A stretch of 64,000 nt of DNA from Herbivorax alkaliphila (GCF_030848475.1 NZ_JAVDDS010000002.1:89846-153845), one strand, 5' to 3'; positions 11,301 through 20,349 are shown, numbered from the stretch's first letter. The notes: generated by a model not told the origin, from the sequence alone. A program made the numbers and translations.

Positions 11301-12559
11301 TTGAAGGAAACTCTTTGGTAGAAATAAGTTATGACATAACAGGATATGAGGAATATAAAGACAGTTTAAGACTTTATCACATAAAAGACGGAATTTACAC
11401 AGATATAACTGAAAGCACCAGAAATGAAGTAAAAGATGACAAAAGCATTATGATATTTGAGGGAAGAGTTGATAATCACTCTTGTTACTTTGCGGTTGGA
11501 TTTACTACAGAACAAAAGTCAAAGAGACTATTAGAAGTTTTTACTGGTGGTGATGGATCGGTAAAGCTTAATGGTGAAAATATTAATGAAAACTATAAGA
11601 ATAGTGTTCATTATGGAACAGAAATTAAATTAACTGCTATAGCAGGTAATTGTTCAGAATTTGCATATTGGGAAGATGGTAATACCGGAAGGTTTATTTC
11701 TACTAATCCTGTTTATGAAACTACATTTGTTACAGCAAAAAACATTAAAGCAATATTTCACAAAAAAGTAACAGAAGACACTGAGGAATTTACCGTTGTG
11801 TTTAAAGATAGAAGTGGAAGAATACTTCAATCAACTAATGTAGCTAAAAATCAATCGGCAACACCGCCTGAAGATCCTACTATGTCTGGATATCAATTTA
11901 TAGGCTGGGATAAGGACTATAGCAATGTAGTGTCAAATATGATGATATCTCCTGTATTTGAAAGATTGCCTGATAAGTACAATATAACAGTTGAAGGAGG
12001 AACTTTATATACAGGAGAAACAACAGGAGAATATAGATTTGATATGCCAGTTAATGTAATAGCAGGTGAAAATGAAGAGGGAATGAAGTTTAGCCATTGG
12101 GAACAAGATGGCATCAGAATAAGTGTAAATTCTGAAATTTCCTTCTTTATGCCAAAAAGAGATACAGTATTAACTGCCGTTTTTGTTGAAGATACTGAAA
12201 TTATTGATACAACACCGTTTATAACATTGCTAGATGATGTGGTTACAAACACTGATGATAAAACAATGATTTTTATAGCCAATAGAAATATTAGGGAGGA
12301 TTATATGCTATTAGAAAGTGGAATGATTCTTCTAGAAGAGAATGATGATTATCAAGATAAAATTACATTAGAGACTGAAGGAATTCTTAGAGGAAGAATA
12401 AATAATGACTCTACAGATCAGTTTTATGTCCGTAAAATAAATGTCCTAGAAGGTGAGAGATGGTATGCAAGAGCATATATGATTTGTGAAGATAGTGATG
12501 GAAGCATTATTACAGTATATAGTGAAAATACTGCAAAGGGGATTATGCCTGTAAATTAG
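8360..12559 (+). pseudogene. C-terminal piece of the decayed surface protein: Ig/FN3, PKD, InlB-like repeats
   Basis: The frame is open directly after the nonsense codon, so the apparent start at 8477 is only the first usable codon. It holds Ig-like and fibronectin III domains (to about 9530), then PKD (9560-9810, WDFGDG), a regulatory-like domain and the same unknown beta region as the upstream SLH gene (to about 11095). After that it diverges into a domain of unknown type, then bacterial glycine/tryptophan repeats of the Listeria-Bacteroides type (FAYWEDGN, FIGWDKDY, FSHWEQDG at about 11640-12190), and a short unique end. No cell-wall anchor is visible. If anything restarts translation inside this piece it lacks a signal peptide. 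Confidence 0.7.
9532..11095 (+). repeat. Paralogous block shared with positions 3-1550
   Basis: This block and the start of the window encode closely matching protein (for example RSNEVSAIPGD and RSSEVAAIPGD at the left edge, HYYVLTN and IPTTV at the right edge), while both flanks differ. The two genes are in the same orientation about 9.5 kb apart, so this is a tandem gene duplication with domain shuffling on either side of a conserved core. Confidence 0.85.
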
Positions 12560-12648
12560 ATTTTATTTCAGCTACAGTTGGTGTAAGACTCTTTTATGTC
12601 AAGACTTTAGGAGATAGTATAAAATATTCTCTTTTAATTTTACAGTTT

Positions 12649-12689
12649 TTGGCTTTCATCCTATGGTTTAAATAGAGGATGAAAGCCAA
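12649..12689. terminator. Bidirectional terminator between converging genes
   Basis: A perfect 14-bp stem (12649-12662 with 12676-12689) around a 13-base loop, with T residues after the right arm and the equivalent A-rich run before the left arm. It lies between the 3' ends of the decayed surface protein (+) and the aldo/keto reductase (-), so it can end transcripts from both sides. Confidence 0.85.
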
Positions 12690-12721
12690 TTTTAAAATAG
12701 AACCTGACAACTAAGCCATTA

Positions 12722-13534
12722 CTAAAAGTCAAAATTATTTGGGTCAGGGCCAGTTCTGTGTCCCTTATCAAGCTGGTTTATACTTAACATATCTTCTTTT
12801 GAAAGTTCAAAATCAAATATCTGAAAATTTGATTTAATTCTATCTATATTGGCTGATTTAGGTATTGTAATTACGCCCATTTGTATATTCCATCTTAGCA
12901 CAATTTGTGCATGAGTTTTATTGTACTTCTTTGCCAATTTATCAATTAAATCAATATTTAGAATTTCACCTCTCATAAGTGGACTCCAAGCTTCAACTTT
13001 GATATTTTTTTTAGAACAATAATCTAAAAGTTCTGGCTGTACAAGGTAAGGATGAAATTCTACCTGATTTACCATAGGAGTTATTTTTGCATTGAGCAAT
13101 AAATCTTCTAGATGATTGATTAGGAAGTTACTGACACCTATAGTTCTGATTTTATTTTCTTTATAGAGGTCTTCAAAGGCTTTCCAAGTTTCATTGCTTA
13201 AATCTTTAGGCCAATGAATCAAATATAAGTCAAGATAATCTGTTTGTAGTCTTTTCAAAGATTCATTAAATGATTTTATTGTATTATCATATCCTTGGTC
13301 TGAATTAGCAACTTTTGATACAAGAAAAATGTTTTTTCTTGAAACAGGACTTTTTTTAATGCCCTCTCCTATAGCCTCTTCATTTCCATAAGCAGACGCG
13401 GTGTCAATATGCCTGTATCCAACATCAAGAGCTTTGACAATTAAATCTGAAGTAGTTTCATTGTTTTCTAACTTATAGGTACCTAAACCTAATAGGGGCA
13501 TTTTGACATTATTATGTAATGTGACAGTTTTCAA
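12722..13534 (-). CDS. Aldo/keto reductase
   Basis: A 270-residue protein of the usual length for the small bacterial AKR5-type enzymes, NADPH-dependent reductases of carbonyl compounds with a TIM-barrel fold in the cytoplasm. The catalytic tetrad is present: Asp in HIDTASAYGNE with its Tyr, Lys in LVSKV, and His in LIHWP. The cofactor-binding end reads TIPKS followed by the Arg that usually contacts NADPH phosphate. It starts with TTG at 13534, chosen because AAAGGAG sits about 8 bases upstream and the first residues (VTLHNNVKMPLLGLGTY) match the family N-terminus exactly. It stands alone, convergent with the surface-protein pseudogene and divergent from the acyl ligase. The physiological substrate cannot be told from sequence. 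Confidence 0.92.
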   Translation of the reverse strand: MKTVTLHNNVKMPLLGLGTYKLENNETTSDLIVKALDVGYRHIDTASAYGNEEAIGEGIKKSPVSRKNIFLVSKVANSDQGYDNTIKSFNESLKRLQTDYLDLYLIHWPKDLSNETWKAFEDLYKENKIRTIGVSNFLINHLEDLLLNAKITPMVNQVEFHPYLVQPELLDYCSKKNIKVEAWSPLMRGEILNIDLIDKLAKKYNKTHAQIVLRWNIQMGVITIPKSANIDRIKSNFQIFDFELSKEDMLSINQLDKGHRTGPDPNNFDF

Positions 13535-14023
13535 TTTAATTCACTCCTTTTGAAAAATTTAAATTAAAGTTCTTGTTTAGTATAAGTACAAAAAACAAAA
13601 CTTATTTGTTTTATAAAATATTTCTATTTAACTATATACCATCTTATCATAGATTTAAAAATAAAAAATTATATTTTATCTAAATAAAAATCAATGGAAC
13701 TTCCTTCACACGTTTCTTTGAAAAATTGTATGCGGAGACTATTCTATTACAATTCTAAAATATTGATTAAGTTATTATAATGTTTTATAATATAGAAGGT
13801 GTTTTATATATGGGTTGCATAAATATTATTCATAAAGTTAGTTTAAACATTGAGGCTTTAGGTTGTAGTTTTAGGATAAGATAAGGTTTACATGCAATTC
13901 ATAAATAAAGGAACATGATTTTGCAATACGCAAAACAAATATTGCAAAATATGTGTTTATATAGTTTGGGTTTTTGTATAAATAAATAGTATTTTGTATT
14001 GGAAAGATGGGGAGGAAAAGGAA
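13535..14023. other. Intergenic region between divergent reductase and ligase genes
   Basis: About 490 bases without a convincing gene. It must hold the promoters of both divergent genes. It is AT-rich with several TATAAT-like boxes (near 13775-13795). At 13851-13886 there is a shortened version of the hairpin element described at 15741-15836: the outer parts match but the central hairpins are missing. Confidence 0.5.
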
Positions 14024-15658
14024 ATGCCTATTACTGAAATATTGTCACGTAATGCAGATATGTATGGACAGGAAATTTGCTTGACTGAGCTAAATCTAGA
14101 TCTTCAGGAAAGTCACAATGTAATTTGGAAAGAGTATGAACTTATTGAAAACAATCCTGCAGGTGAATACCGTCGGAATATGACTTGGCGTGTTTTTGAA
14201 GAGAAAGCAAATCGCATAGCCAATTTGTTGTTAAAAAGAGGTATAAAAAAGGGGGATAAGGTAGCTATTCTTTTGATGAATTGTTTAGAGTGGTTGCCTA
14301 TTTATTTTGGAATATTAAAATCTGGTGCTGTAGCAGTGCCCTTGAATTTTCGCTACACAGCTGAAGAGATAAAATATTGTTTGAATTTATCAGAATCTAT
14401 TGCTTTGATTTTTGGTCCTGAATTTATTGGAAGGTTGGAAAATATTTATGAACAAATACCACAGATAAAAATGCTTTTTTATGCAGGAGAAAACAGACCG
14501 TCTTTTGCGGAAAGTTATGATCGTCTCACTGCTAATTGTTCATCGGAAGATCCACAAATCAAAATTACTGATGACGATGATGCGGCAATATATTTTTCAT
14601 CAGGGACTACTGGTTTTCCAAAAGCGATTTTGCATGACCATAAAAGTTTAATGTCGGCTTGTTATACAGAACAAAATCACCATGGTCAAACCCGTGAAGA
14701 CAATTTTTTATGTATTCCGCCCCTTTATCATACAGGTGCTAAGATGCATTGGTTTGGAAGCTTACTTTCGGGTAGCAAAGCTGTGCTGCTTCGTGGAATT
14801 AAACCGGATTGGATACTTAGAACAGTCTCTGAGGAAAAGATTACAATTGTATGGCTTCTAGTTCCCTGGGCACAGGATATTCTTGATGCCATTGAAAGAG
14901 GGGATGTGAAGTTGGAAGATTATGAACTTTCACAGTGGAGATTGATGCACATTGGTGCTCAACCAGTTCCTCCAAGCCTGATTCGTCGATGGAAAAAATA
15001 TTTTCCAAATCATTCCTATGACACCAACTATGGACTTAGTGAATCCATTGGTCCAGGATGTGTTCATTTAGGTGTTGATAACATTCATAAAGTTGGGGCT
15101 ATTGGGAAAGCTGGATATAATTGGGAGACTAAAATTGTTGATGAAAATGGTTGTGTTGTAAATCAAGGAGAAGTTGGTGAACTGGCTGTTAAAGGACCAG
15201 GTATAATGAAGTGTTATTATAACAATCCAGAGGCAACAAAAGCAATACTTAAGGATGGATGGTTGTTTACTGGAGATATGGCTAAAATGGATGAAGAAGG
15301 ATTTATTTATCTAGTTGACAGAAAAAAAGATGTAATTATAAGTGGTGGTGAAAACATATATCCTGTACAAATCGAAGATTTTCTTCGTTCTCATGAAGCA
15401 ATTAAGGATATAGCAGTTATTGGATTGTCTGATGACCGTCTAGGTGAAATAACAGCTGCTATTATAGAGCTAAAATCAGGCTTAAAGTGTACAGAAGAAG
15501 AAATAAGGTCTTTTTGTAAATCAATGCCACGTTATAAACGTCCACGGAACATTATTTTTGATAAAATTCCCCGTAACCCTACTGGGAAGATTGAAAAACC
15601 ACGTTTGAGGGAAAAGTATGGTGCTAAAGGTTTAGTTGCTACTCAAACTGAAAGATAA
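14024..15658 (+). CDS. Class I adenylate-forming acyl-CoA ligase family protein
   Basis: A 544-residue member of the AMP-dependent synthetase family, which activates a carboxylic acid with ATP to an acyl-adenylate and usually transfers it to CoA. The core motifs are intact: phosphate loop YFSSGTTGFPK (about 190-200), YGLSES (about 336), the TGD motif (about 413), the hinge DRKKDVIISGGENIYP (about 431-446) and the acetylating lysine in PTGKIEK (about 522). I start at ATG 14024 because GGGGAGGAAAAGG precedes it; the TTG 30 bases upstream has no ribosome site. The family resembles medium/long-chain fatty acyl or carnitine-type CoA ligases but the substrate is not predictable. A terminator hairpin separates it from the M24 gene downstream. 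Confidence 0.9.
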   Translation: MPITEILSRNADMYGQEICLTELNLDLQESHNVIWKEYELIENNPAGEYRRNMTWRVFEEKANRIANLLLKRGIKKGDKVAILLMNCLEWLPIYFGILKSGAVAVPLNFRYTAEEIKYCLNLSESIALIFGPEFIGRLENIYEQIPQIKMLFYAGENRPSFAESYDRLTANCSSEDPQIKITDDDDAAIYFSSGTTGFPKAILHDHKSLMSACYTEQNHHGQTREDNFLCIPPLYHTGAKMHWFGSLLSGSKAVLLRGIKPDWILRTVSEEKITIVWLLVPWAQDILDAIERGDVKLEDYELSQWRLMHIGAQPVPPSLIRRWKKYFPNHSYDTNYGLSESIGPGCVHLGVDNIHKVGAIGKAGYNWETKIVDENGCVVNQGEVGELAVKGPGIMKCYYNNPEATKAILKDGWLFTGDMAKMDEEGFIYLVDRKKDVIISGGENIYPVQIEDFLRSHEAIKDIAVIGLSDDRLGEITAAIIELKSGLKCTEEEIRSFCKSMPRYKRPRNIIFDKIPRNPTGKIEKPRLREKYGAKGLVATQTER

Positions 15659-15672
15659 TAGTGAGCATACAT

Positions 15673-15695
15673 AAGGGGGCAAATGCCCCCTTTAA
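15673..15695 (+). terminator. Terminator after the acyl ligase
   Basis: A GC-rich stem of GGGGGC with GCCCCC, extended by A-T pairs (15673-15681 with 15684-15692), with a tight loop and a T-rich tail. It lies just 15 bases after the stop codon of the ligase. Confidence 0.8.
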
Positions 15696-15740
15696 TTCTA
15701 TCTGTTGTTATGGTGGAGAAAAGAACGATATATCTAAAGC

Positions 15741-15836
15741 TAAACATTGGGGCTTCAGGTGGAGACTCAACTCCACCTGAAGCTTTCTAAAAGGGACTCT
15801 ACCTTTTAGAAAGTGGAGGTTTTAGAAGAAGATAAA
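15741..15836. repeat. Twin-hairpin dispersed element
   Basis: Two perfect hairpins sit back to back: a 13-bp stem 15752-15764 with 15771-15783, and a 12-bp stem 15783-15794 with 15802-15813. Outer sequences match 13851-13886 (which lacks the hairpins), and the ACTCCACCTGAAG arm reappears at 50678-50690 together with another GGTGGAGT hairpin. It lies in the leader of the M24 gene, so it may affect its mRNA, but the copies elsewhere suggest a small dispersed repeat. Confidence 0.6.
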
Positions 15837-15853
15837 TGCTAGGAGGATTTTAA

Positions 15854-17044
15854 ATGAAAAAAGTACCGTTTACTGAACTAAAATCTCGTATGGAACGGTT
15901 CCGAGAGATAATGGATGCGTATAATCCTGACTGGGAAATGGCAGTTATTTTTAACAAGGTCAACCTTTATTATTTTACCGGTACTATGCCAGAGGGGATG
16001 CTCTTGATTCCACGTGGTGATGAGGCAGTTTTGTGGGTTCGTAGGAGCTTTGAGAGGGCGGTAGAAGAATCGTTTTTTCCTTTGATTAAGCCAATGAAAA
16101 GTTTTAGAGATGCAGCACAAAATTTTTTAAACATTCCAGATACCATATATCTTGAGACTGAGTTTGTTCCCCTTGCTTTTTATAAAAGATTTCAAAAGCA
16201 TTTTACTTTTGAAAATGTTAAACCTTTAGACAGGCAGATTACTAAGCTTAGATCAATTAAAAGCCCGTATGAGATTGATATAATGGAGAAATCGGGGATT
16301 ATTCACAAAAAGGTACTTGAAGATTGTGTTCTTGAGATTTTTGAGGAAGGAATGAGTGAAGCTGAGTTTGCAACAAAGTTGTATTCAATAATGGTTGAGG
16401 AAGGACACCACGGGGTAGCACGTTTTAGTATGCTAGATACCGAAATACTTGTTGGACATATTTGTTTTGGGGAGAGTTCTATTTACCCAACATATTTTAA
16501 CGGACCCGGGGGCAATTACGGAATGAGCCCTGGGGTGCCACTTTTAGGAAGTCGTGAAAGAAGGCTCAAAAAGGGTGACTTGGTATTTGTTGATGCAGCA
16601 TGTGGAGTGGACGGCTACCATACGGATAAGACAATGACATATATGTTTGGCGAATCCCTTCCTGATGAGGTAATAGCAGAGCATAAAAGTTGTGTTGATA
16701 TACAGAATAAAATTGCATCAATGTTAAAACCCGGAGCCATTCCGGCTGATATTTATAGAGATGTAATGGATGGTATTAGTCCAGAATTTAAACAGAACTT
16801 TATGGGGTTTGGTGAAAGAAGTGTAAAGTTTTTAGGACATGGAATAGGTCTTCATGTTGATGAGATGCCTGTCATTGCAGAGGGTTTTGAAGAGCCACTA
16901 AAAGAGGGAATGGTATTGGCTTTAGAGCCTAAAAAAGGTATTGAGAATGTAGGTATGGTAGGAATTGAGAACACTTTTAAGGTGACTAATGAGGGGGGAG
17001 TATGCATAACAGGGGATAACCCTGGGGTGATACCTGTATTTTAG
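15854..17044 (+). CDS. M24-family metallopeptidase (Xaa-Pro aminopeptidase/creatinase-like)
   Basis: A 396-residue protein with a creatinase-type N-terminal domain (about 1-160) and a pita-bread C-terminal catalytic domain. Metal ligands can be placed: the two Asp of [14 protein letters not shown] (about 246-260), His of [12 protein letters not shown] (about 329), Glu of LALEPKK (about 358) and Glu of GIENTF (about 372), so two metal ions should bind. Family members remove residues before proline from peptides or hydrolyse related C-N bonds. The start ATG has AGGAGG about 8 bases upstream. It follows the acyl ligase in the same direction, but a terminator and twin hairpins lie between, so cotranscription is doubtful. 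Confidence 0.9.
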   Translation: MKKVPFTELKSRMERFREIMDAYNPDWEMAVIFNKVNLYYFTGTMPEGMLLIPRGDEAVLWVRRSFERAVEESFFPLIKPMKSFRDAAQNFLNIPDTIYLETEFVPLAFYKRFQKHFTFENVKPLDRQITKLRSIKSPYEIDIMEKSGIIHKKVLEDCVLEIFEEGMSEAEFATKLYSIMVEEGHHGVARFSMLDTEILVGHICFGESSIYPTYFNGPGGNYGMSPGVPLLGSRERRLKKGDLVFVDAACGVDGYHTDKTMTYMFGESLPDEVIAEHKSCVDIQNKIASMLKPGAIPADIYRDVMDGISPEFKQNFMGFGERSVKFLGHGIGLHVDEMPVIAEGFEEPLKEGMVLALEPKKGIENVGMVGIENTFKVTNEGGVCITGDNPGVIPVF

Positions 17045-17131
17045 AGAAAAATCTAAGGTTAAAAAATGCTGCAAATGATATAGTAAAAGGGCAGACAAGT
17101 TAAAATTATAGACACTTCTATGTAAAAAAAT

Positions 17132-17455
17132 GTGGATAAGTACTCTTGTAATTTTCTAATGATAAAAATATTTTTGCCGAAATATATAAAGAATAAAATT
17201 CTATGGTTAATATTTTTAGTGCTATATAACAAAGAAATAAATCCAGAACAATTATATTGGATAGTAAAATATAAGCCTGATGTTGCGAGTATAATAGAAC
17301 ACCTATGGTGGGTGATTGAAGAGTTAGAAAGTGTAGCGGAAATTGCAAAAGATAGTATTGAGGAGCGTATAATTACCATTAATGACTTAGAAGAAAAAGT
17401 TAATGAAAGTATAGAGGAAGCACTAGGAGTTCACTCGAAAACACGAATATGCTGA
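17132..17455 (+). CDS. Doubtful hypothetical ORF
   Basis: The frame encodes 107 residues starting with GTG, with no ribosome binding site. The C-terminal part (IIEHLWWVIEELESVAEIAK onwards) looks like a plausible acidic helical protein, but the N-terminal part is composed like translated AT-rich noncoding DNA. Its end overlaps the inverted-repeat element at 17427-17554, so it may be a gene fragment cut by that element. No family recognised. The surrounding 17045-17578 holds nothing else I can name. Confidence 0.25.
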   Translation: MDKYSCNFLMIKIFLPKYIKNKILWLIFLVLYNKEINPEQLYWIVKYKPDVASIIEHLWWVIEELESVAEIAKDSIEERIITINDLEEKVNESIEEALGVHSKTRIC

Positions 17456-17554
17456 ATTATTATAAATATATAATGGCTGAATCATGCATAAGTTCGTTAG
17501 AAACCATGTGTTTTTTTATAATTATTCAAGTTTTTCGACTTTTTGAGTGGACTC
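17427..17554. mobile_element. Small element with terminal inverted repeats (MITE-like)
   Basis: The left end (17427-17451, GAGTTCACTCGAAAAC...) and the reverse complement of the right end (17530-17554, GAGTCCACTCAAAAAG...) agree at most of about 22 positions. The 128-bp interior has no coding capacity. The ends resemble insertion-sequence termini. The element sits directly between a doubtful ORF and a truncated merR gene, so a transposition or excision event probably shaped this spot. I did not find a clear target-site duplication. Confidence 0.45.
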
Positions 17555-17578
17555 TTATGTAATCAAGAGGTGATAAAA

Positions 17579-17689
17579 ATGAAAAAAGAAAATAAATTAT
17601 TAACAGTTGTAGAAATTACAAAAAAGATGGATATATACATAAGAACAGTCCAATATTATAATCAAATAGGACTTCTTAATCAATTATAA
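17579..17689 (+). pseudogene. MerR-family regulator stub (N-terminal 36 residues)
   Basis: An ATG with AGAGGTG upstream opens a 36-codon frame that reads like the start of a MerR helix-turn-helix (TVVEITKKMDIYIRTVQYYNQIGLL), where full proteins are over 100 residues and continue with a wing and coiled coil. It ends at TAA 17687, ten bases inside the 3' end of the converging diguanylate cyclase gene. The rest has been lost, apparently by deletion joining it to that gene. Confidence 0.65.
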
Positions 17690-18780
17690 ATTAATAGATT
17701 TTTTCCTGAAGATTTAGCTTTGTATAGCCGAGTATCAGCAAGATTTAGTAAACTTTCTATACTATCTGATTTAATTTCATCAAAAGATGCAAATCCGATA
17801 CTTATAGTAATTTTCCCGTTTTTTACCGTATCATTAAAAATAAACTTATGCTTTTCAATTTCTTTACGAATTCGTTCAGCGGTATTTATAGCTCCGTCAT
17901 TAGAAGTTCTGTTAAACAATATTACAAATTCTTCGCCGCCATATCTGCATATTAAATCTCTTGAAAAAACACTCTTTCTTATAATTTCCACAACTTGAAC
18001 TATTACATTATCACCTGTTAAATGACCATAAGTATCATTTATTTTTTTAAAATTATCTATATCAATAATGGCAATACCAAGATTTACTTGTTGTTTAGCC
18101 TGAGTATTATAATTTAGTTCATTTAAGAGTCTCTTAATTTCAATTTCTACATATTCATTAAAAAAACTTCTATTATAAACTCCAGTAAGACTGTCAGTTT
18201 CAGCAGCTGATTTTAATTTTTTATTTAGAATATATGTTTCTAAATAAAATTTATAAAATATTGATGTTAGCAATGAAATTATTACTATAATGTTAATAAA
18301 TCCAATAATTTGAACAGCTAGATCATTAGCATCATAAAGAGTAGAATTATTAAGTATATAACCAAAGACAAATAGATATAAAGAACTTGTTAATGCTACT
18401 TCAATAATCTTTATGTGTAGTTTTAAAAAGGTAGAAAACATTATAACACTACAGATTGCAACAGAATAAAAGGAAAAATTACTTTCCCACCCAAGACATA
18501 ATGTAGCAAGTGCTGCATGTAATGTTATTTCAATTATAGCAAAATGATAGGCTAAATTTAAAAAACCTTTTTTATTTAGTATTAAGTTTAATGTAAATAT
18601 TACACAGCTAAAAATATTAAAAATTGCCATTAAATATATTTCAATAAAAAAGAATAACATTAAAAGTGCCACATGAATTACTATACAAAGTATATATAAA
18701 TGACTTGAAAATAAATAAAACCTTAAATCATTTTTGGAAATATTATTGTTATAAGGGTTTATTATTTTAGGAAAATCCAT
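17680..18780 (-). CDS. Membrane-bound diguanylate cyclase (GGDEF)
   Basis: The first about 190 residues form five or six hydrophobic segments without a recognised sensor domain, followed by a GGDEF domain (about 200-366) with the active-site motif RYGGEEF near residue 283 and the typical DIDNFKKINDTYGH metal/GTP-binding stretch. It should make c-di-GMP from two GTP at the membrane. The inhibitory RxxD site is absent (FSRD in its place), so product feedback is probably lost. The ATG at 18780 has an AGGAGG-like site just upstream. It is monocistronic as far as visible, and its end overlaps the merR stub on the other strand. Confidence 0.93.
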   Translation of the reverse strand: MDFPKIINPYNNNISKNDLRFYLFSSHLYILCIVIHVALLMLFFFIEIYLMAIFNIFSCVIFTLNLILNKKGFLNLAYHFAIIEITLHAALATLCLGWESNFSFYSVAICSVIMFSTFLKLHIKIIEVALTSSLYLFVFGYILNNSTLYDANDLAVQIIGFINIIVIISLLTSIFYKFYLETYILNKKLKSAAETDSLTGVYNRSFFNEYVEIEIKRLLNELNYNTQAKQQVNLGIAIIDIDNFKKINDTYGHLTGDNVIVQVVEIIRKSVFSRDLICRYGGEEFVILFNRTSNDGAINTAERIRKEIEKHKFIFNDTVKNGKITISIGFASFDEIKSDSIESLLNLADTRLYKAKSSGKNLLIYN

Positions 18781-19139
18781 TTTAACCTCCTGTTAATTTA
18801 ATTAAAAGGGCAAAAAGTTCAAAAATATAACAGATGTGAGTTTCAAGCGTCTTTATAATTGATTATTTTTTCATATTAATATAAGTAAAATTAATTCAGT
18901 AGATTTTGCTTATTTGAGTATATTTCGGTAAACTTTAAAGAAAACTTAACTAGAATTACTTACTTTTATCTATGTTTGTTGTCAGATTACTATAACCAAT
19001 TGTAGAATTGATTTTTTTTATAATATATAAATTGACAGAAAGCTACAACAGATAAGAGTTCTAAATAATGCGTATTCTGGTTTATATGGATAGCGAATCC
19101 TAAAGCATTCGGACAGCACAAATCCGAGATGGCAGGAAA
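18781..19139. other. Intergenic region, no gene seen
   Basis: About 360 AT-rich bases. The right side (about 19085-19137) contains a stretch with GCATTCGGA...ACAAATCCGA...ATGGCAG that faintly matches 58463-58496, which may be degraded remains of one dispersed element. The left part should hold the promoter of the diguanylate cyclase. Confidence 0.4.
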
Positions 19140-19481
19140 TCATGAGGACATCCAGTACATTAAACTTAAAATCATATTTACCCCTTTGGCTTGTTCGGAT
19201 AATTCCTCTTCCGTTGAAACATCATAATATTTGCCGTATATGCCTCTAGGCTCTAGTGTCCAGAGAAATGCTTTGAATTTTGGGAATGTATCCTTATGTG
19301 TTTCCATGTAATGCAGCAAAGTAGAAACTTTTTTAAATCTTTCAGTGCACAGCTCCTTTTCTATGTGGTATTGTTCAGAAGTCAGAAGAAGCCATAAAGG
19401 CTCTAGCACCATAAAACGTGTAGAATTCTTATCAAGGCTGTTTATCATGTTGGGAAAGCTTTCGCAAAACACTCTATACAT
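19140..19481 (-). CDS. Hypothetical protein paired with a nucleotidyltransferase-like protein
   Basis: A 113-residue, mostly helical soluble protein with no family I recognise. ATG 19481 has AAGGAG about 8 bases upstream, and its start overlaps the end of the upstream gene by eight bases, so the two are translated together. It lacks a clear HEPN RxxxxH motif, so I do not call it a toxin. The tight overlap with a small nucleotidyltransferase-like gene is the layout often seen in two-gene toxin-antitoxin or regulatory modules, which is only an inference here. Confidence 0.7.
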   Translation of the reverse strand: MYRVFCESFPNMINSLDKNSTRFMVLEPLWLLLTSEQYHIEKELCTERFKKVSTLLHYMETHKDTFPKFKAFLWTLEPRGIYGKYYDVSTEEELSEQAKGVNMILSLMYWMSS

Positions 19482-19983
19482 TATATCTCTCCTTGAATGC
19501 GGTCAAATTATTTAAAAAAGCCTTCTTTTTACTATTAAAAAGGTCATTACGGTTTAAAATTTCATTTATAATAATATTTATAACTTTTTTATCACATTTT
19601 GGCATAAGTTCGTGCATATCTTCAATATCTTTTTGTTCCATCCTTACAATTTTACTTACTACAATATCTTCTCTGGATAAAACAAATATTTCAAGATAAT
19701 CAAATTCATGTAGCCTCAACGCCCTTTTCTGATATGCTGGTGATAATAATGTGCTTTCGTATTCCAACATATCAAAATCACTTAAATACCTAAGCACCAT
19801 TCCAAGCTTTGCAGGATAATTCAGGTCAATAATATCAAAGTCTCTTGTTGGACGATCACTGTATTTTCCAAGAATACAGGCTGAGCCACCTAGAAAATAT
19901 ATTGGAAAAGGTTCAACTCCAAGTGCTTTAGCAATAATACTCATATTTTTAATTATTTCATACAATTCTGTGTAATTACTCAT
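19474..19983 (-). CDS. DUF6036-like nucleotidyltransferase-fold protein
   Basis: A 169-residue protein with the minimal nucleotidyltransferase signature: YFLGGSACILGKY (about 28-40) and then TRDFDIIDL with the acidic pair D-x-D (about 48-51). A later FDYLEIFVLSREDIVVSKI matches the pattern of such folds. These proteins resemble the antitoxin side of nucleotidyltransferase modules. I prefer ATG 19983 over GTG 19992 because the AGGTG site then lies at a normal distance. It forms a two-gene unit with the overlapping gene behind it. Confidence 0.7.
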   Translation of the reverse strand: MSNYTELYEIIKNMSIIAKALGVEPFPIYFLGGSACILGKYSDRPTRDFDIIDLNYPAKLGMVLRYLSDFDMLEYESTLLSPAYQKRALRLHEFDYLEIFVLSREDIVVSKIVRMEQKDIEDMHELMPKCDKKVINIIINEILNRNDLFNSKKKAFLNNLTAFKERYNV

Positions 19984-20084
19984 ATTCATCACCTAACTTT
20001 ATTGTATCTATATTATACATTATGTATTAGTGAAAAAACAGCCTATTATTGCTGTCTTTAAAAAAATTAAACAATAAAAGATAA

Positions 20085-20270
20085 TTTAAAATATATTACG
20101 AAGTCAGAGTTTCGAGCGGGACAGGAAACAAGATATCAATGAGCGGATATGTAGGCAAGATTTCATTTGTAGGAGAACTGACATCTTTTATGTCTTTGTT
20201 GAGGACAGGCGAAATTCTTCATAGAGGTAATGGGGGCAGCCTTGGAATGGGTAAGTATATATTAAGATAA
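20085..20270 (+). pseudogene. Remnant of a Cas6-like RAMP endoribonuclease C-terminus
   Basis: The open frame after TAA at 20082 reads IYYEVRVSSGTGNK, MSGYVGKISFVGEL, SFMSLLRTGEILHRG and GGSLGMGKYIL before the stop. This follows the pattern of the C-terminal end of Cas6-type CRISPR RNA-processing proteins: an aromatic-Arg-Ser segment, GxVGxxxFxGxL, FxxLLxxGExLHxG and the final glycine-rich GxxxGxGKY loop. Everything upstream of these 61 residues is gone and no start exists. A terminator follows at 20324. Assignment is by pattern only; other RAMP-fold proteins share the glycine loop. Confidence 0.55.
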
Positions 20271-20323
20271 TGTAAGGATTTGGAATTTTCATAAAAACCT
20301 TTGGTATAATTTAATTAGAGTAA

Positions 20324-20349
20324 AAAAGGTTGCTCAAAAGCAATCTTTT
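20324..20349 (+). terminator. Terminator after the Cas6-like remnant
   Basis: An 11-bp stem with one G-T pair (20324-20334 with 20339-20349) and a CAAA loop ending in four T residues, 54 bases beyond the stop codon. It is probably the surviving terminator of the lost gene. Confidence 0.6.

Larger units (their letters stand above)
6002..12559 (+). pseudogene. Decayed paralogue of the SLH surface protein, broken by two frameshifts and a stop
   Basis: Three consecutive pieces read as one former gene. A signal-peptide-like start (TTG 6002, no clear ribosome site) and an acidic linker run to about 6195. The first fibronectin III domain continues in another frame from about 6200 (DSHYNDDEPP). A second frame change near 6398 leads into the long frame 6398-8359, where TAA at 8357 interrupts. 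The same frame then stays open from 8360 to 12559. The breaks are not at long homopolymers, so they look like decay and not phase variation. A fibronectin III domain near 7085-7145 has lost its middle (GVEGF joins straight to DAAGNYSDKSS), as expected from recombination between repeats. Unlike its neighbour it has no SLH repeats. Sequencing error could explain one break but hardly all three. Confidence 0.8.

Noticed and set aside
11917..12282. 121-codon minus-strand frame
   Set aside because: Shadow of the InlB-like repeat region; no ribosome site.
19140..19481. HEPN toxin
   Set aside because: The spacing between Arg and His in ERFKKVSTLLHYMETH does not fit the RxxxxH motif.
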